DNA of 64,000 nt from JAJOKK01 sp965370555 (GCA_965370555.1 CBDUVB010000002.1:62001-126000); one strand, 5' to 3'; numbered from the stretch's first letter, positions 50,983 to 60,706 are shown. Numbers and translations: made by a program. Notes: generated by a model from the letters alone, not told the origin.

Positions 50983-51339
50983 GCCTCTACCGTCTACGGG
51001 TAACACTGAGTTATTCGGAAAAGAGAAGACAAGGTCGCTCTGTGGTAATTAGAGGCGTAACGAGGAGATACTCACTTTCTACTCTGGATCGATCTTCTCA
51101 ATGGTGAATGGAGAGTGTTTACCGGGTAGGCTCTCTCCTGTTGGCTGACACTTAGGTAGAGCTGAGTAAAGCCAGCTAAAAACACAAAGCTCGGTTCTCT
51201 GTTCGCGCAGTCAGCTGATTTCCAAAGGTATCCTGCGTTTCCTTGGTGATGTCTTCTCCAGGCTCAACCCACAGAACGGGGAAACCTTTGATGAAAACGA
51301 GGAAGCGCAACTTACTCTAGGAGGGTTAATGGCACAGAC

Positions 51340-51873
51340 TCAGTACTCTATCCCGGGACGGGCTTGAATCCCCTTCTCAAATGGGTGCTTGACTGCGTCA
51401 ATCCGGCTCACCAGATCCACGCGTTCGAGCAACGCCTCCGGAGCCCCCCGGCCGGTGAGGATCACCTCCGTCTGTGTCGCTTTCCTATCTAGTAGAGCGA
51501 GAACTTCTTGAAGCGTTGCCATACTCAGGTGAAGGACAACGTTGATCTCATCGAGGATCACAAGGTCGTAGTTCCCTGAAGCGAGGACTTCCTCTGCTCG
51601 CTCTAAGCCGTACTTGACAATTTCCCGGTCTTCATCGCTTATCGCACCGGGTTTGATAAAGTGAGAAGGACCAAACTGCTCCAACGTGAATCGCGGTATC
51701 TGTTCGAGAGCGCGAACCTCCCCGTAGGGAAAAAAATTATCCCCCCCTTTGAGAAACTGGATCATGTGAACTCTCAGCCCTTGTCCGATGGCGCGGATGC
51801 CCGCTCCGATCGCAGCTGTAGTCTTCCCTTTTCCGGTGCCGGTGTAGACCTGAACCAATCCCAGTTCATTCAT
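51340..51873 (-). CDS. cobO: Cob(I)yrinic acid a,c-diamide adenosyltransferase (BtuR/CobO)
   Basis: A 177-aa P-loop ATP:corrinoid adenosyltransferase. Walker A YTGTGKGKTT at residue 11-20, YDLVILDEINVVL near 103 and TGRGAP near 140. It makes adenosylcobalamin, the cofactor of carbon-skeleton mutases. It begins one base after the stop of the giant mutase-like gene, so it probably feeds that enzyme directly rather than general B12 synthesis, of which no other gene is nearby. Confidence 0.94.
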   Translation of the reverse strand: MNELGLVQVYTGTGKGKTTAAIGAGIRAIGQGLRVHMIQFLKGGDNFFPYGEVRALEQIPRFTLEQFGPSHFIKPGAISDEDREIVKYGLERAEEVLASGNYDLVILDEINVVLHLSMATLQEVLALLDRKATQTEVILTGRGAPEALLERVDLVSRIDAVKHPFEKGIQARPGIEY

Positions 51874-51874
51874 C

Positions 51875-54800
51875 CTACAGGTCTGCCTCGACCCGTTCCA
51901 CCTCTAACGGCATCAGATACTTTTTAAGCATCCGAACAGCGCGTTCCGGATCTACCCTGCCATACAGCCCTCCTACTGTCGAGAGGACATAGTCGGCATC
52001 CAGGAGCACCTGCCCGTTAGGGCGCAGCACCGTGTAATCATCCTTATTAAACAGGGTTCCTCTGGCGATCAGTCTCAGGTCCTCCATCTGTTCCTGTGTG
52101 CCTTCGCGGGCTTTACCGTAGATGGTCCCGCCCACCATGAGAACGTTGGTCGGCTGAGAGAAAAAGTTAACGCCGTATTGGAGGAAGTACACATCTGTCT
52201 CGCGTACGTGCCCGACGTTATTCTTGGTGGTAATCCGCATGACTTCGTTGGTCATGAACGCACGTACCCAGTTTTCTTCTCGGCTCTTCGGGAGTTCGTG
52301 CGGATTGTTATGGATCCAGTTGATGTAGCTCCCAAGGTCGATCTCGTACCCCTTTCCGTCCTTTTTCAGGAACTTCCCAAAGGGATCATCGCTAGAGAGG
52401 GAGAACTTGGAGAATCTCTTTGAGAACAGCTCGTTCAGTTCGGTCTGCATCTCCCCGCTCTGGTAACGATCGATCTCAACCAGGTTCTCCGCGTTGTACG
52501 CCATACCGTATTTTCCTTCCACGCGGCGGTAGGCGAGCGGCATGTTCGGGGTTTTCAGAATCGTCCGCTTATTACGCTTCTCGGCAACGTCCCACGGGTA
52601 TATGTAAAGAGGGTTATCCGGCACGTTGGCGTAGAAATCGGTTGTCGCTCCCCCTACATCGAGGCAGACCAAAGGTCCGATCCCTTTTTCTTTCCCATAA
52701 CCGCGCACGAGTAGGTTTACGCCAAGGAAGGCCGCCCGTGGAGTGGGAATGAACGGGGCATCCATGTACTGCTCCGCTACGTCGAACCCTTTTCCGCGGA
52801 TGACCACCGTCTGGAACAGTTCACGGATCGTTTCGTTGACTGTCTCGATAGCGAATTGATTGACCTCCGGCATGATGTTGTCCACCACGCGGATATCGAT
52901 CCCCTTCTCCTTGAAGATTCCCTCTATCTCGTCTGCGATATCCTGATTTCCGGCGTAGATGATGGGCACCCCGTACTTGGTATGCGTAACGTACTTCGCT
53001 GTATCGGCCAGAATTCTTGCGTTGTGCAGTTGCGTCTTGGCCTCGCCGCCCTCATCGGTTCCGCCAGCAATGAGTATGATCTCTGGTTCGTCACCTTCGT
53101 AGATCTTTCGCCCCAGCTCTTCGGTGAGCTTGCCGTAATAACGGCCGACGATCTTTGCTCCGGCGGTCAAGGCGGCGGTGTCAGCGGCGAAGCCGCTCTC
53201 AGCATCGGTGAGTGAAACCGTGACCATCTTCAAGCCACCTTTCGCACTGGAGCAAGGGAGCTTGATGTCAAACTCGACTAATTTCTCTTCTAACGGCTTC
53301 CAGCTACCGCTCTCTGCGATCTCTTCATCTAGACCAAGACCGTTGGCAAGGGAATGACGGATATCCTCAACGATTGTCGGAACGTAGCGCAGCTTCACCT
53401 CTTCGTCCTTGGTGTTAAAGGTGAGCACCTTGGTGAAGGTGCTGCCAAAATCGACCGCGAGGACGTTTAGGTCATCGAGTTCCTTGACCCCCACCCGACG
53501 GCGAAAGGCCTCCACCTGCGCGTCATTGACCTGCTCTTCAACTTCGGTAATGGTCGATTCTTCATCGCCGAAGGAAACATCAGGATAGAAGTACCACGGG
53601 TATTTCTCGCGGATCCGATCGACCCGCTCAAACTCGTCTTTCACAGGTTTTCCATCGAACAACTTGATCTTACACATCCCCTGGGTATTGTCGGTCTTAC
53701 ACCGTCCGCTCATCTCATAGCGTTTGTCGATTACCGTTACCTGCGGGGCTTGAAATAATCCAGTCTGTAGCGCGAGATCAAGTGTATCAGGGCTGATCAT
53801 CTCGCAGCCCCCAGTGGGGTAGTTCGCCTCATCGATAAGGTCGAGCAGCATCGTCTCGTAGTTCACCTCACGGGACTCTTTGGGTGAGACGGCGTACTCA
53901 GAGAAGTTCTCCAGGGTTACCTTACCTCGATAGCCGCCGAGGAGTGCTAGATGGCAGATGTTGTACATAGCGCCTTGCTTTAGTTCTTCCTTGCGCGCCA
54001 TCACCTTGGGATCGTTCCAGATATCCAGCTGCGGCCCCCGCAGGAACTCTTCGAAGACCTGCTTTGTGATCTCGCAGCTCTCCACGATATCCGCTGTCTT
54101 TGCCTCGTGGTGCGCCTCGGAGATGCTTACGACATGGACAATGTCTGGCTCCATAAACATCTGCCAGTACGTGGTCAACGCTAGGTGTCCCTGCGCCTTG
54201 TCGAGGTTTGGAGGGAAGCTCGATAGCCCGCCCCGTGTCTCGCGGATGATGTTGTAATCAAAGTGTTGGGTAAGCGGCTCGATCAGCTCGTAGGCGGCGC
54301 GCATCTTCGCCAGGTCATAGAGGGGGTAGATCTCAGGCGGTAGATCGAACATCAACTGCATGACGTAGTGCTTGATCCCCATCTTTAGGGCGACTACCCC
54401 GCAGAGCACGTGATCCGTCACGTACATGTCATCGGTACAGTTCCTAAGCTGCCATTGGTGGGGATCGTTGATCTCGAGTGGCTTACCGATAGATGCCCAC
54501 CAGCGTATGACGTTGAAGTGCTCGACAAAACCGTCCCAGATCGACAGCGGGCCACGCCCATCTAGCTGGTTATAGTAGAAGATAGGAACTGCGGGAAACG
54601 CCATGTTAAGCGTTTCTTCAAAGATCTTCGCTGCTTCGCCTAATTCGTCTGTCCCTGAGTAGATTCTTGAAAGTGGGAAGTTGCCACGTTTGGTTGCTCC
54701 TTTAAGGGCTAAAAGATCCTCCTTGGAGGTGATGGGAGCTCCGCCCTGCCCGCGAGGGTGCTCGTTTGGATCCTCATCCCCGCGGACAAACTTGGCAAGA

Positions 54801-55531
54801 AAGGCCTGCGAAGGCTGATCAGGCGCCAATGATACAATCTCGAGACACTCGGCCTCGCTTAGTTCCTCTACACCCTTGATTGTCGGGTCGAGGGATTCAG
54901 CAGCGATTCCGATGTGTGCGCGGATAATGGGGCGATTCTCCCGCTCGCGAACCTGCTGAATCCTTTCGAGTAACTCGTCCGACCAGCTCAGTTTCTCGCT
55001 CTTCCTCCCCGGGGTCTGCTTCGCAAACTGTTCCAGTTCTTCCATCGTGACATAGTCGTCCACGATGATCGCAAAGAAGTCTTTAAACTCTTCCTTCCCC
55101 TCATATTCCCTGGCGAGCGCATCAAGGTCGAAGTGTCGGTTCTCGGCAGGAGAGAACCGATCCGGCTCGATCCTTTGTCCGGTCATTGCCCGCACGAGGT
55201 TGGCCGCGGGACGCGTACCGCCGAAGGCGTAGCGGATCCCACTGATCTTCGACTCTAGACCGCGCTTCACGGCCTTCTCGATCAGCTCGGAAACGATCTC
55301 ATCAACGTGCAGATCCCCCAAACGATAGGAGATGGCTACGATTTCAGGGTGTGACTCCTGAATCTTGTTGAGAAGTTCATCGATAGTGACCGCAGGCCCT
55401 AGCTTGACGGCTACATAGCTTACCCCAAGATCCTCCAACCACTCGGCGAACTTCTCCGTCCCCAGCGTGTGCACGCAGGGGTCCATCGATCCTGCCAAGA
55501 CTCGCCGCTTCTTGTTAATTTGCTTGCTCAA
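51875..55531 (-). CDS. Fusion of B12-binding, mutase-like barrel and GlmL/MutL-like ATPase
   Basis: A 1218-aa protein in three blocks. Residues 10-135: a cobalamin-binding Rossmann domain, with CVHTLG where the ligand motif DxHxxG is expected (His and Gly kept, Asp replaced by Cys). About 250-640: a region resembling the barrel of glutamate mutase GlmE (YYNQLDGRGPLSIWDGFVE, GIKHYVMQLMFDLPPE). About 690-1210: a GlmL/MutL-family ASKHA protein (NVLAVDFGSTFTKVL, SSAKGGLKMV, LIAGGTDEGG, VCLDVGGATTDFY). Glutamate mutase normally has these on separate chains. The neighbours cobO and octopine-dehydrogenase-like genes support an adenosylcobalamin reaction. The substrate is unknown; the barrel assignment is the least sure part. 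Confidence 0.78.
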   Translation of the reverse strand: MSKQINKKRRVLAGSMDPCVHTLGTEKFAEWLEDLGVSYVAVKLGPAVTIDELLNKIQESHPEIVAISYRLGDLHVDEIVSELIEKAVKRGLESKISGIRYAFGGTRPAANLVRAMTGQRIEPDRFSPAENRHFDLDALAREYEGKEEFKDFFAIIVDDYVTMEELEQFAKQTPGRKSEKLSWSDELLERIQQVRERENRPIIRAHIGIAAESLDPTIKGVEELSEAECLEIVSLAPDQPSQAFLAKFVRGDEDPNEHPRGQGGAPITSKEDLLALKGATKRGNFPLSRIYSGTDELGEAAKIFEETLNMAFPAVPIFYYNQLDGRGPLSIWDGFVEHFNVIRWWASIGKPLEINDPHQWQLRNCTDDMYVTDHVLCGVVALKMGIKHYVMQLMFDLPPEIYPLYDLAKMRAAYELIEPLTQHFDYNIIRETRGGLSSFPPNLDKAQGHLALTTYWQMFMEPDIVHVVSISEAHHEAKTADIVESCEITKQVFEEFLRGPQLDIWNDPKVMARKEELKQGAMYNICHLALLGGYRGKVTLENFSEYAVSPKESREVNYETMLLDLIDEANYPTGGCEMISPDTLDLALQTGLFQAPQVTVIDKRYEMSGRCKTDNTQGMCKIKLFDGKPVKDEFERVDRIREKYPWYFYPDVSFGDEESTITEVEEQVNDAQVEAFRRRVGVKELDDLNVLAVDFGSTFTKVLTFNTKDEEVKLRYVPTIVEDIRHSLANGLGLDEEIAESGSWKPLEEKLVEFDIKLPCSSAKGGLKMVTVSLTDAESGFAADTAALTAGAKIVGRYYGKLTEELGRKIYEGDEPEIILIAGGTDEGGEAKTQLHNARILADTAKYVTHTKYGVPIIYAGNQDIADEIEGIFKEKGIDIRVVDNIMPEVNQFAIETVNETIRELFQTVVIRGKGFDVAEQYMDAPFIPTPRAAFLGVNLLVRGYGKEKGIGPLVCLDVGGATTDFYANVPDNPLYIYPWDVAEKRNKRTILKTPNMPLAYRRVEGKYGMAYNAENLVEIDRYQSGEMQTELNELFSKRFSKFSLSSDDPFGKFLKKDGKGYEIDLGSYINWIHNNPHELPKSREENWVRAFMTNEVMRITTKNNVGHVRETDVYFLQYGVNFFSQPTNVLMVGGTIYGKAREGTQEQMEDLRLIARGTLFNKDDYTVLRPNGQVLLDADYVLSTVGGLYGRVDPERAVRMLKKYLMPLEVERVEADL

Positions 55532-55560
55532 TTTGCGTCTCCCTCCACGATTTTAGTTTC

Positions 55561-56748
55561 TTATCTAATCAATCTCTCTAAAGAATCGAGCGTGTACCGC
55601 TGTGGGGCGCGCGTTCCCATCACGTCACGCCCAATAAGCTCCCCATCGATGAGGTATTCCTTTCCGATCCACGCACTGGTGTTGGTGATCACCTCATCGA
55701 TCATCGGAGTCCCAACCCCCACCACTAAGGCGATCCCTTTCGTTACCAGGAGGCCGAACGGAACATCTTCTGTGAGATACCGCGTCGCTATATCGACTTG
55801 ATAAACGGCATTGACCTTCTTCACGGGGGCCTTAAACGTCTGATAGCCCTGATTGGTCTGGAACTTCCTTGCTAAGCTTGAGGTGTCTGCAATTTCTTCG
55901 CCGTATGCCTCGTCAAGCCATCGGGATAGATGAACAACACCGGGCATTTTGAGGCCAGGCAATCGTTCTTCCACTGCCTCCTTGATGGTGATCACCTCAT
56001 CGCTCATCCGGGACAGAACCTCTGCTGCTTCATCATCCACACTGGCATAAAACAACGGGACCTCATCTTCTGAAGGGAAGATCTCTCCGAGACGATTACG
56101 AAAGACGCTGTACATGATCCCCGGATGGATCAACTGGCCGGTGTTCGCCAGGCTGAGCTCTAACATTGATTGATAAGAGATGACGTCCATACCCAATAGT
56201 GTGGAGAGGACTTCCGCCTTCTCCTCAATTTCTTTCCCCGGTAGGCAGGCAGCCCCGACCCTGTTCTTGGTTCCATGGATAGTCACCGAGTGCCCGAACT
56301 CCTCGATACGACAGGCCCAGGGGAGCGTCTGAAAACCAACTAGGACACAGCCATTGCGGCCGGCGTTACCGAGTATGTCCCGCGCTTGGTATTCCAGACC
56401 ACTGCGGGCCGGCAAAGCAGCGATGGTGCTCTCTCTTGTCAGATATGGAGCCAGTTGTGAAAGGATCGCCCCATGGGCAAACGCCGGTACGACCATGATG
56501 ATAATGGGCGAAAGCACTGCTTCTTCGGGATCCCCTGTGATGCGTATCCGGTCTGATGCTACACTGTAAACCTCCCCCGCAACTCGCACCTCAAACGAAG
56601 AGTGGGAAGAAAGTGCATTTGCAAAACGCCTTCTTTCATCTTTAAGTGGTAAATACAGTCGGATATGGGCCATCTGGTCCCTCAGAAGAAGAGTTCCAAC
56701 CAGGGCGTGTGCACCGTTCCCTCCTCCGCACACAGTGATCCATCTCAT
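55561..56748 (-). CDS. NAD/NADP octopine-nopaline dehydrogenase family protein
   Basis: A 395-aa protein. The Rossmann motif CGGGNGAHALVG at residue 7 binds NAD(P). The C-terminal all-helical domain has the family's active-site segment LANTGQLIHPGIMYSVF near 200 with the catalytic His. Such enzymes oxidise or form opines (N-carboxyalkyl amino acids) or act on related imines. It lies between the DUF4392 gene and the mutase fusion in the same operon and may prepare an amino acid or keto acid for it. Substrate not deducible. Confidence 0.85.
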   Translation of the reverse strand: MRWITVCGGGNGAHALVGTLLLRDQMAHIRLYLPLKDERRRFANALSSHSSFEVRVAGEVYSVASDRIRITGDPEEAVLSPIIIMVVPAFAHGAILSQLAPYLTRESTIAALPARSGLEYQARDILGNAGRNGCVLVGFQTLPWACRIEEFGHSVTIHGTKNRVGAACLPGKEIEEKAEVLSTLLGMDVISYQSMLELSLANTGQLIHPGIMYSVFRNRLGEIFPSEDEVPLFYASVDDEAAEVLSRMSDEVITIKEAVEERLPGLKMPGVVHLSRWLDEAYGEEIADTSSLARKFQTNQGYQTFKAPVKKVNAVYQVDIATRYLTEDVPFGLLVTKGIALVVGVGTPMIDEVITNTSAWIGKEYLIDGELIGRDVMGTRAPQRYTLDSLERLIR

Positions 56749-57779
56749 GCTCTACTCCTTCTTAAGGCTTGGTTAACGATTGATCCCAGGATTCTAACCA
56801 GGGCAAAATGTACATCCATGGGGATACCGTCTACGCTCCCCTCAACGTACCCTGTAACTCCATCAATGAAGCCAGCATGTGCGCAACTCTCGAGAACGCG
56901 CCGTTCCACGCCCTCATCGTGGAAGACACCCCGGTCTTGCAACAGCGCGGCCAAACACGCCGCAACCCCGTAAGCCCCCCAGTTGGAGACCGCAGCAACC
57001 ACTAAGGCGTCAGTAGGGAGACTGGGAGCGAACCCACCAGGAACACTTTTACCGATGCCATGAACCAGGATCTCTTCAGCCTCCTTATGAATCAATCCCA
57101 TCCCGATCTCGTTACCTCCATCTCCGATACCCAACGTGAAGATCCCGCGCTCTCGCGCTTCGATGACGAGTTGGTCAGCTTTAGCGGTTGTTTCCTTGGT
57201 TTCCTCGCCGCGACAGGAGTAGATGCCGCCGGACTCGTTCATTCCTCCTTTCTCGATAACGACGACCGCTCCAGGGGAGTAGAGCTCAAACAAGCGTTTC
57301 GCTTCGCGCTGCGCCTCAGGCAAGGAGATCGGAAATGGCAGGACGGTCGCCGCGTGGATCGGTCCCTTGGAATGACGGGTGCGGAGTACGGACTCCGGGG
57401 GCAAGATCTTGAGCCCGGCGGAGCCGACGACCTCGCGCAAGGCGGGGACCAACTGTTCTTCGGTGAGAAGAATAGGGATTACTCCAAACGCCCGGTGGAT
57501 GGTGCGCGCGAGGACGGCCGCGCCTGACGGACCGTCCGTCTCGGCGATCGTGAGATCGACCGTTGTTCGGTCCGGCCAACCGGTAGCGATGAATGCCGCG
57601 TCCTTATTGAGCAAAGCGCGTTGCAACGCTTCGGCCGCTACTAGAACAAGCGGCCTGGAAAACAACGCGCGTGCAGCCTGATACAGCCTACCGATTACCC
57701 CTCGACCGCCAACATCGACCGTAATCAGCCGATCGATCGCTTCGGCGCACGCAGTCAACGAACATTCCCGATCTTCCAA
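56745..57779 (-). CDS. DUF4392 (D-glutamate cyclase C-terminal-like) protein
   Basis: A 344-aa protein matching DUF4392, the catalytic-type domain of mitochondrial D-glutamate cyclase, which interconverts D-glutamate and 5-oxo-D-proline. Distinct segments: TDGPSGAAVLAR near 82, VVVIEKGGMNESGGIY near 175, GIFTLGIGDGGNEIGMG near 212, DALVVAAVSNWGAYG near 258. The TTG start follows AAGGGGAAG, 12 nt after the gntR stop. It overlaps the next gene by 4 nt. Together with the D-aminoacylase it hints at D-amino acid breakdown. Confidence 0.82.
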   Translation of the reverse strand: MEDRECSLTACAEAIDRLITVDVGGRGVIGRLYQAARALFSRPLVLVAAEALQRALLNKDAAFIATGWPDRTTVDLTIAETDGPSGAAVLARTIHRAFGVIPILLTEEQLVPALREVVGSAGLKILPPESVLRTRHSKGPIHAATVLPFPISLPEAQREAKRLFELYSPGAVVVIEKGGMNESGGIYSCRGEETKETTAKADQLVIEARERGIFTLGIGDGGNEIGMGLIHKEAEEILVHGIGKSVPGGFAPSLPTDALVVAAVSNWGAYGVAACLAALLQDRGVFHDEGVERRVLESCAHAGFIDGVTGYVEGSVDGIPMDVHFALVRILGSIVNQALRRSRA

Positions 57780-57790
57780 TGTCTTCCCCT

Positions 57791-58510
57791 TTACAGATAA
57801 TCGCGCACTTCTTCGACCGTTTCAGAGAAGTGTTCGCGCATCTCGCGAACCGCCCAATCGGCATCCCTAGCCTTGATCGCCTGAAGAAGACGCTGGTGTC
57901 GGCTCACATACGCCTTAATATGACCCGGATCGGTGAGGTATCGCTGAATGGATTCCTGCCATAGCTTTTTCTCCTCCGATATTAGCAGAGAGTTAAGGAG
58001 TTTCCGGAGAACAGAATTATGGGTAGCTGTGGCTACAGCAAGGTGGAACTCCCGGTTGGCCTGAAAGTAGCGGGAAAGATCGCCGTGCACTACGGCGTCC
58101 TCCATCCTTTCCAAGGCCTGCTCCAGTCTCTCCACATCCTCGTCAGTGGCTTGTGTAGCTGCAACCTTAACGATTCCCCCCTCCAGTACGCGCCGTGCTT
58201 GCATCACCTCAAACGGGCTTTCGCTCTCCTCGAGTACCGACATGGTATTGCTGACCATCTCGTTTGCCGGGGTGGCGCTCTTCACGTAGGTTCCGTCGCC
58301 CGGCCGGATCTCGACGATTCTGGCAATCTGTAGTGCGCTCAACGCCTCCCGAACCGGCGGTCGGCTCATGTTAAGCGTCTGTGCAATCTCCCGCTCGGAG
58401 GGGAGCTTGGTCCCCTCAGGGTAGACCTGTGAGCGGATTTGCTCTAGCACCCATTCAGCAACCAGTGTGCTCTTCTTCGGTTGATACGTCGGCCATGGAC
58501 TGTTTTGCAT
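57791..58510 (-). CDS. GntR family regulator, FadR-type
   Basis: A 239-aa regulator. The winged helix-turn-helix (GTKLPSEREIAQTLNMSRPPVREAL) occupies about residues 33-58, and the helical FCD ligand-binding domain (about 95-235) shows the metal-type residues of this family (FHLAVATATHN, RHQRLLQAI). Such regulators respond to organic or amino acids. Its own promoter contains a perfect 20-bp operator at 58532-58551. It heads the operon with the DUF4392, opine dehydrogenase-like, mutase and cobO genes. Confidence 0.92.
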   Translation of the reverse strand: MQNSPWPTYQPKKSTLVAEWVLEQIRSQVYPEGTKLPSEREIAQTLNMSRPPVREALSALQIARIVEIRPGDGTYVKSATPANEMVSNTMSVLEESESPFEVMQARRVLEGGIVKVAATQATDEDVERLEQALERMEDAVVHGDLSRYFQANREFHLAVATATHNSVLRKLLNSLLISEEKKLWQESIQRYLTDPGHIKAYVSRHQRLLQAIKARDADWAVREMREHFSETVEEVRDYL

Positions 58511-58531
58511 AACTCCCCTCCTTCCGTTCTA

Positions 58532-58551
58532 CGGTATTACTGGTAATACCG
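58532..58551. promoter_or_regulatory. GntR operator palindrome
   Basis: CGGTATTAC-TG-GTAATACCG, a perfect inverted repeat (9-nt arms). It lies immediately downstream of the -10 box and covers the transcription start of the gntR operon, the right position for auto-repression. Confidence 0.8.
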
Positions 58552-58552
58552 A

Positions 58553-58582
58553 AGTATACTTTCTCCTTGCTCCTCCTGTCAA
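58553..58582 (-). promoter_or_regulatory. Promoter of the gntR operon
   Basis: Minus strand: TTGACA (58582-58577), an 18-nt spacer and TATACT (58558-58553), with GGAAGGAGGGGAGTT as ribosome site before the ATG at 58510. The region 58583-58750 behind it holds no further element. Confidence 0.75.
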
Positions 58583-58750
58583 GGTAAGAAGGTCCTTTCC
58601 AACACTGCCCTAAGTTCCAGGGCACAAGTCGAATAGCGCAAAGATGCAGTGCAGCTAGTCTCTTCCTCGCATTCAGATGTTCTTTATGAGAGGATAGAAA
58701 CCCACCTGTTGGTTGGGAAACCTGAGCAGAAACAGATTCTCTCTTAAATT

Positions 58751-59080
58751 TCATGAGAAAAGATGACACCGAACAAGGTGATCATCATCCACCAAGGTGA
58801 GGTGAGGGGCTTCCGTCTCGCATATCTTCCCCTGTTTCATAAAGCATCGGGTGTGGAAGCGACAACCATCAGGAGGATCGATAGGAGTGGGGACCGTTCC
58901 CTCGAGGATAATTCTCTTCTTTCCTTCTTTGGCTTCCACGGTCGGGACTGCCGATAGCAGCGCTTTGGTATAGGGATGTAGGGGATTCTCAAATAACTCC
59001 ATGATTTCAGCTACTGTCAGCGGCAGGATCGGGGGGGGGCGTCCATGACCACTTGCGCATCCTCCCTCCGTGTCCAGGCG
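58751..59080 (-). pseudogene. C-terminal remnant of a dipeptide ABC transporter ATPase
   Basis: The last 84 residues of an OppD/DppD-type ATPase (ELFENPLHPYTKALLSAVP, then the oligopeptide C-terminal FHTRCF and HLVRCHLF) remain, with the frame open a short way further upstream (to about 59080) but no Walker A, signature or Walker B. A run of nine G (59031-59039) lies just before the intact part. Either a deletion of about 250 codons or an assembly join. The transporter operon at 60718-64000 otherwise lacks an ATPase in this window. Confidence 0.75.
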
Positions 59081-59092
59081 CTGTCGGCGACA

Positions 59093-60706
59093 CTACTGCT
59101 TCTTGAGAAGTTTGCCGGGGTATCTCCCAGTGTGTTCTCCTTCCTCAATTACCACATCTCCATTGACGAGTACATACTCAATCCCCTGCGGGAACCGACA
59201 GGGTTGTTGAAAAGTTGCCTGATCTACCACAGTCTGGGGATCGAAGATTACGATGTCCGCGACTTGCCCCTCGGCGATCATTCCTCGATCTTTCAGTCCA
59301 AGTCGACTCGCTGGGAGGCTGGTCATTTTTCGAATCGCCTCGTTCAAGCCCAGGATACCCTTTTCTCTGACGTAGCGACCGAGAACGCGTGGGAAGGCTC
59401 CGTAGTACCGTGGATGAGGATGAAGGTGTGCATAGTGTCCCTGGGGGGAGACAGCCTTGCCGTCGGAGGAGATCATCGTGGCAGGATGCTTCATGATGAC
59501 CTCTACATCCTCTTCCGACATCGCTGGCACCACCACCTTGACGCTTCCCTCTTGAGTGGTCAACAACTTAAGAATGGCATCGACAGGCTCTCTCTGCCAC
59601 GTGGTTGCAAGCTCTCCAATTGTCTTGCCGACGTATTCTAGATCGTTCTTCACTTCGGTCACAATGATCTTTTCGATCTCGATTTCTTCCAGAGGCGATC
59701 TCCAGGTCTCTGTCCCGCGCAACATGGCCTGCTTCAGCGAGTCGCTGAATTGCTTGTTGCGTAGACGACTTAATACCTGATCGACACCTCGGGCACGCCA
59801 CGCAGGTGGAATGGCATCGATCAGTCCTGAACCATACGCCGTGTAGGGATATTGATCCCAATGGACATCCACTCCCTCAGCGCGTGCCCTATCAAGACGA
59901 GCGAGCAGGTCCGCAGCCCGGCCCCAGTTGCTTTTCCCCTCGAGTTTCAGGTGGGAAATCTGGAGGGAGACCCTGCTTCGATGTGCGATATCGATGACCT
60001 CGTCTACCGCAGCGAAGAGTCTCTGCCCTTCATCTCGCATGTGTACTGCCCAGATCGCGTTGTGTTCCCGGACGACCCTGCATAGCTCAATGAGTTCTTC
60101 GCGCTTGAAATGGGATTCTGGGACGTAGTACAACCCGCTTGACAGGCCCCATACGCCGGCGCGAAGTTCCTCGTTCAAGAGCTCTTTGATTCCCACCAGG
60201 TCTTGCGACGTTAGCGTGACATTCGTACCCGCATTGGCAATCCGTAGAGGGACCCCGCCTACCAAGGGAATCAGATTAGAGGAGACGCCTTTCTCGACAA
60301 GATCGTTCAAATAGGCCATTTGAGAAGGCCAGTTCCAAGCTTCTTTGTCCGCGGCCGTTATGGTGAAGTTGCTCGTCTCGAACTGGCGAAGCAGGGCAGC
60401 CTTATGTCTTGCCCGCACTGGCGCGCTGGTAACGCCGCACTGTCCTACAACTTCCGTAGTTACTCCCTGGCGAATCTTGCTTTCCGCGTGCGAATCGAAG
60501 AACAGACTAAGATCAGAATGGGAGTGAATATCGATGAACCCTGGAGCGATCACTAGGCCGGTGGCATCTATCTCGTTTCGTCCCGTACCACTCAAGTCCC
60601 TAACAATTAAGGATATTGCCCCATCTGCAATTGCAATATCAGCTGCAAATGAAGGTGCGCCCGTGCCATTGACTATACTGCCATTTCGTATTATGCAATC
60701 AACCAT
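59093..60706 (-). CDS. N-acyl-D-amino-acid deacylase (D-aminoacylase)
   Basis: A 537-aa amidohydrolase. The start strand and metal site GLVIAPGFIDIHSHSD lie near residue 50-65. Further metal-site segments: GQCGVT near 90, AVHMRDEG near 218, QISHLKLEG near 248. Such enzymes cut N-acyl-D-amino acids to free D-amino acid and fatty or acetic acid; dihydroorotase-like relatives exist, but the order of motifs is that of D-aminoacylase. ATG 60706 or a GTG two codons before. It follows the DppC-type permease within 12 nt. Confidence 0.9.
   Translation of the reverse strand: MVDCIIRNGSIVNGTGAPSFAADIAIADGAISLIVRDLSGTGRNEIDATGLVIAPGFIDIHSHSDLSLFFDSHAESKIRQGVTTEVVGQCGVTSAPVRARHKAALLRQFETSNFTITAADKEAWNWPSQMAYLNDLVEKGVSSNLIPLVGGVPLRIANAGTNVTLTSQDLVGIKELLNEELRAGVWGLSSGLYYVPESHFKREELIELCRVVREHNAIWAVHMRDEGQRLFAAVDEVIDIAHRSRVSLQISHLKLEGKSNWGRAADLLARLDRARAEGVDVHWDQYPYTAYGSGLIDAIPPAWRARGVDQVLSRLRNKQFSDSLKQAMLRGTETWRSPLEEIEIEKIIVTEVKNDLEYVGKTIGELATTWQREPVDAILKLLTTQEGSVKVVVPAMSEEDVEVIMKHPATMISSDGKAVSPQGHYAHLHPHPRYYGAFPRVLGRYVREKGILGLNEAIRKMTSLPASRLGLKDRGMIAEGQVADIVIFDPQTVVDQATFQQPCRFPQGIEYVLVNGDVVIEEGEHTGRYPGKLLKKQ

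Noticed and set aside
59045..59641. Plus-strand frame of 198 codons opposite the D-aminoacylase
   Set aside because: A shadow of the minus-strand gene; no family motif and no ribosome site.
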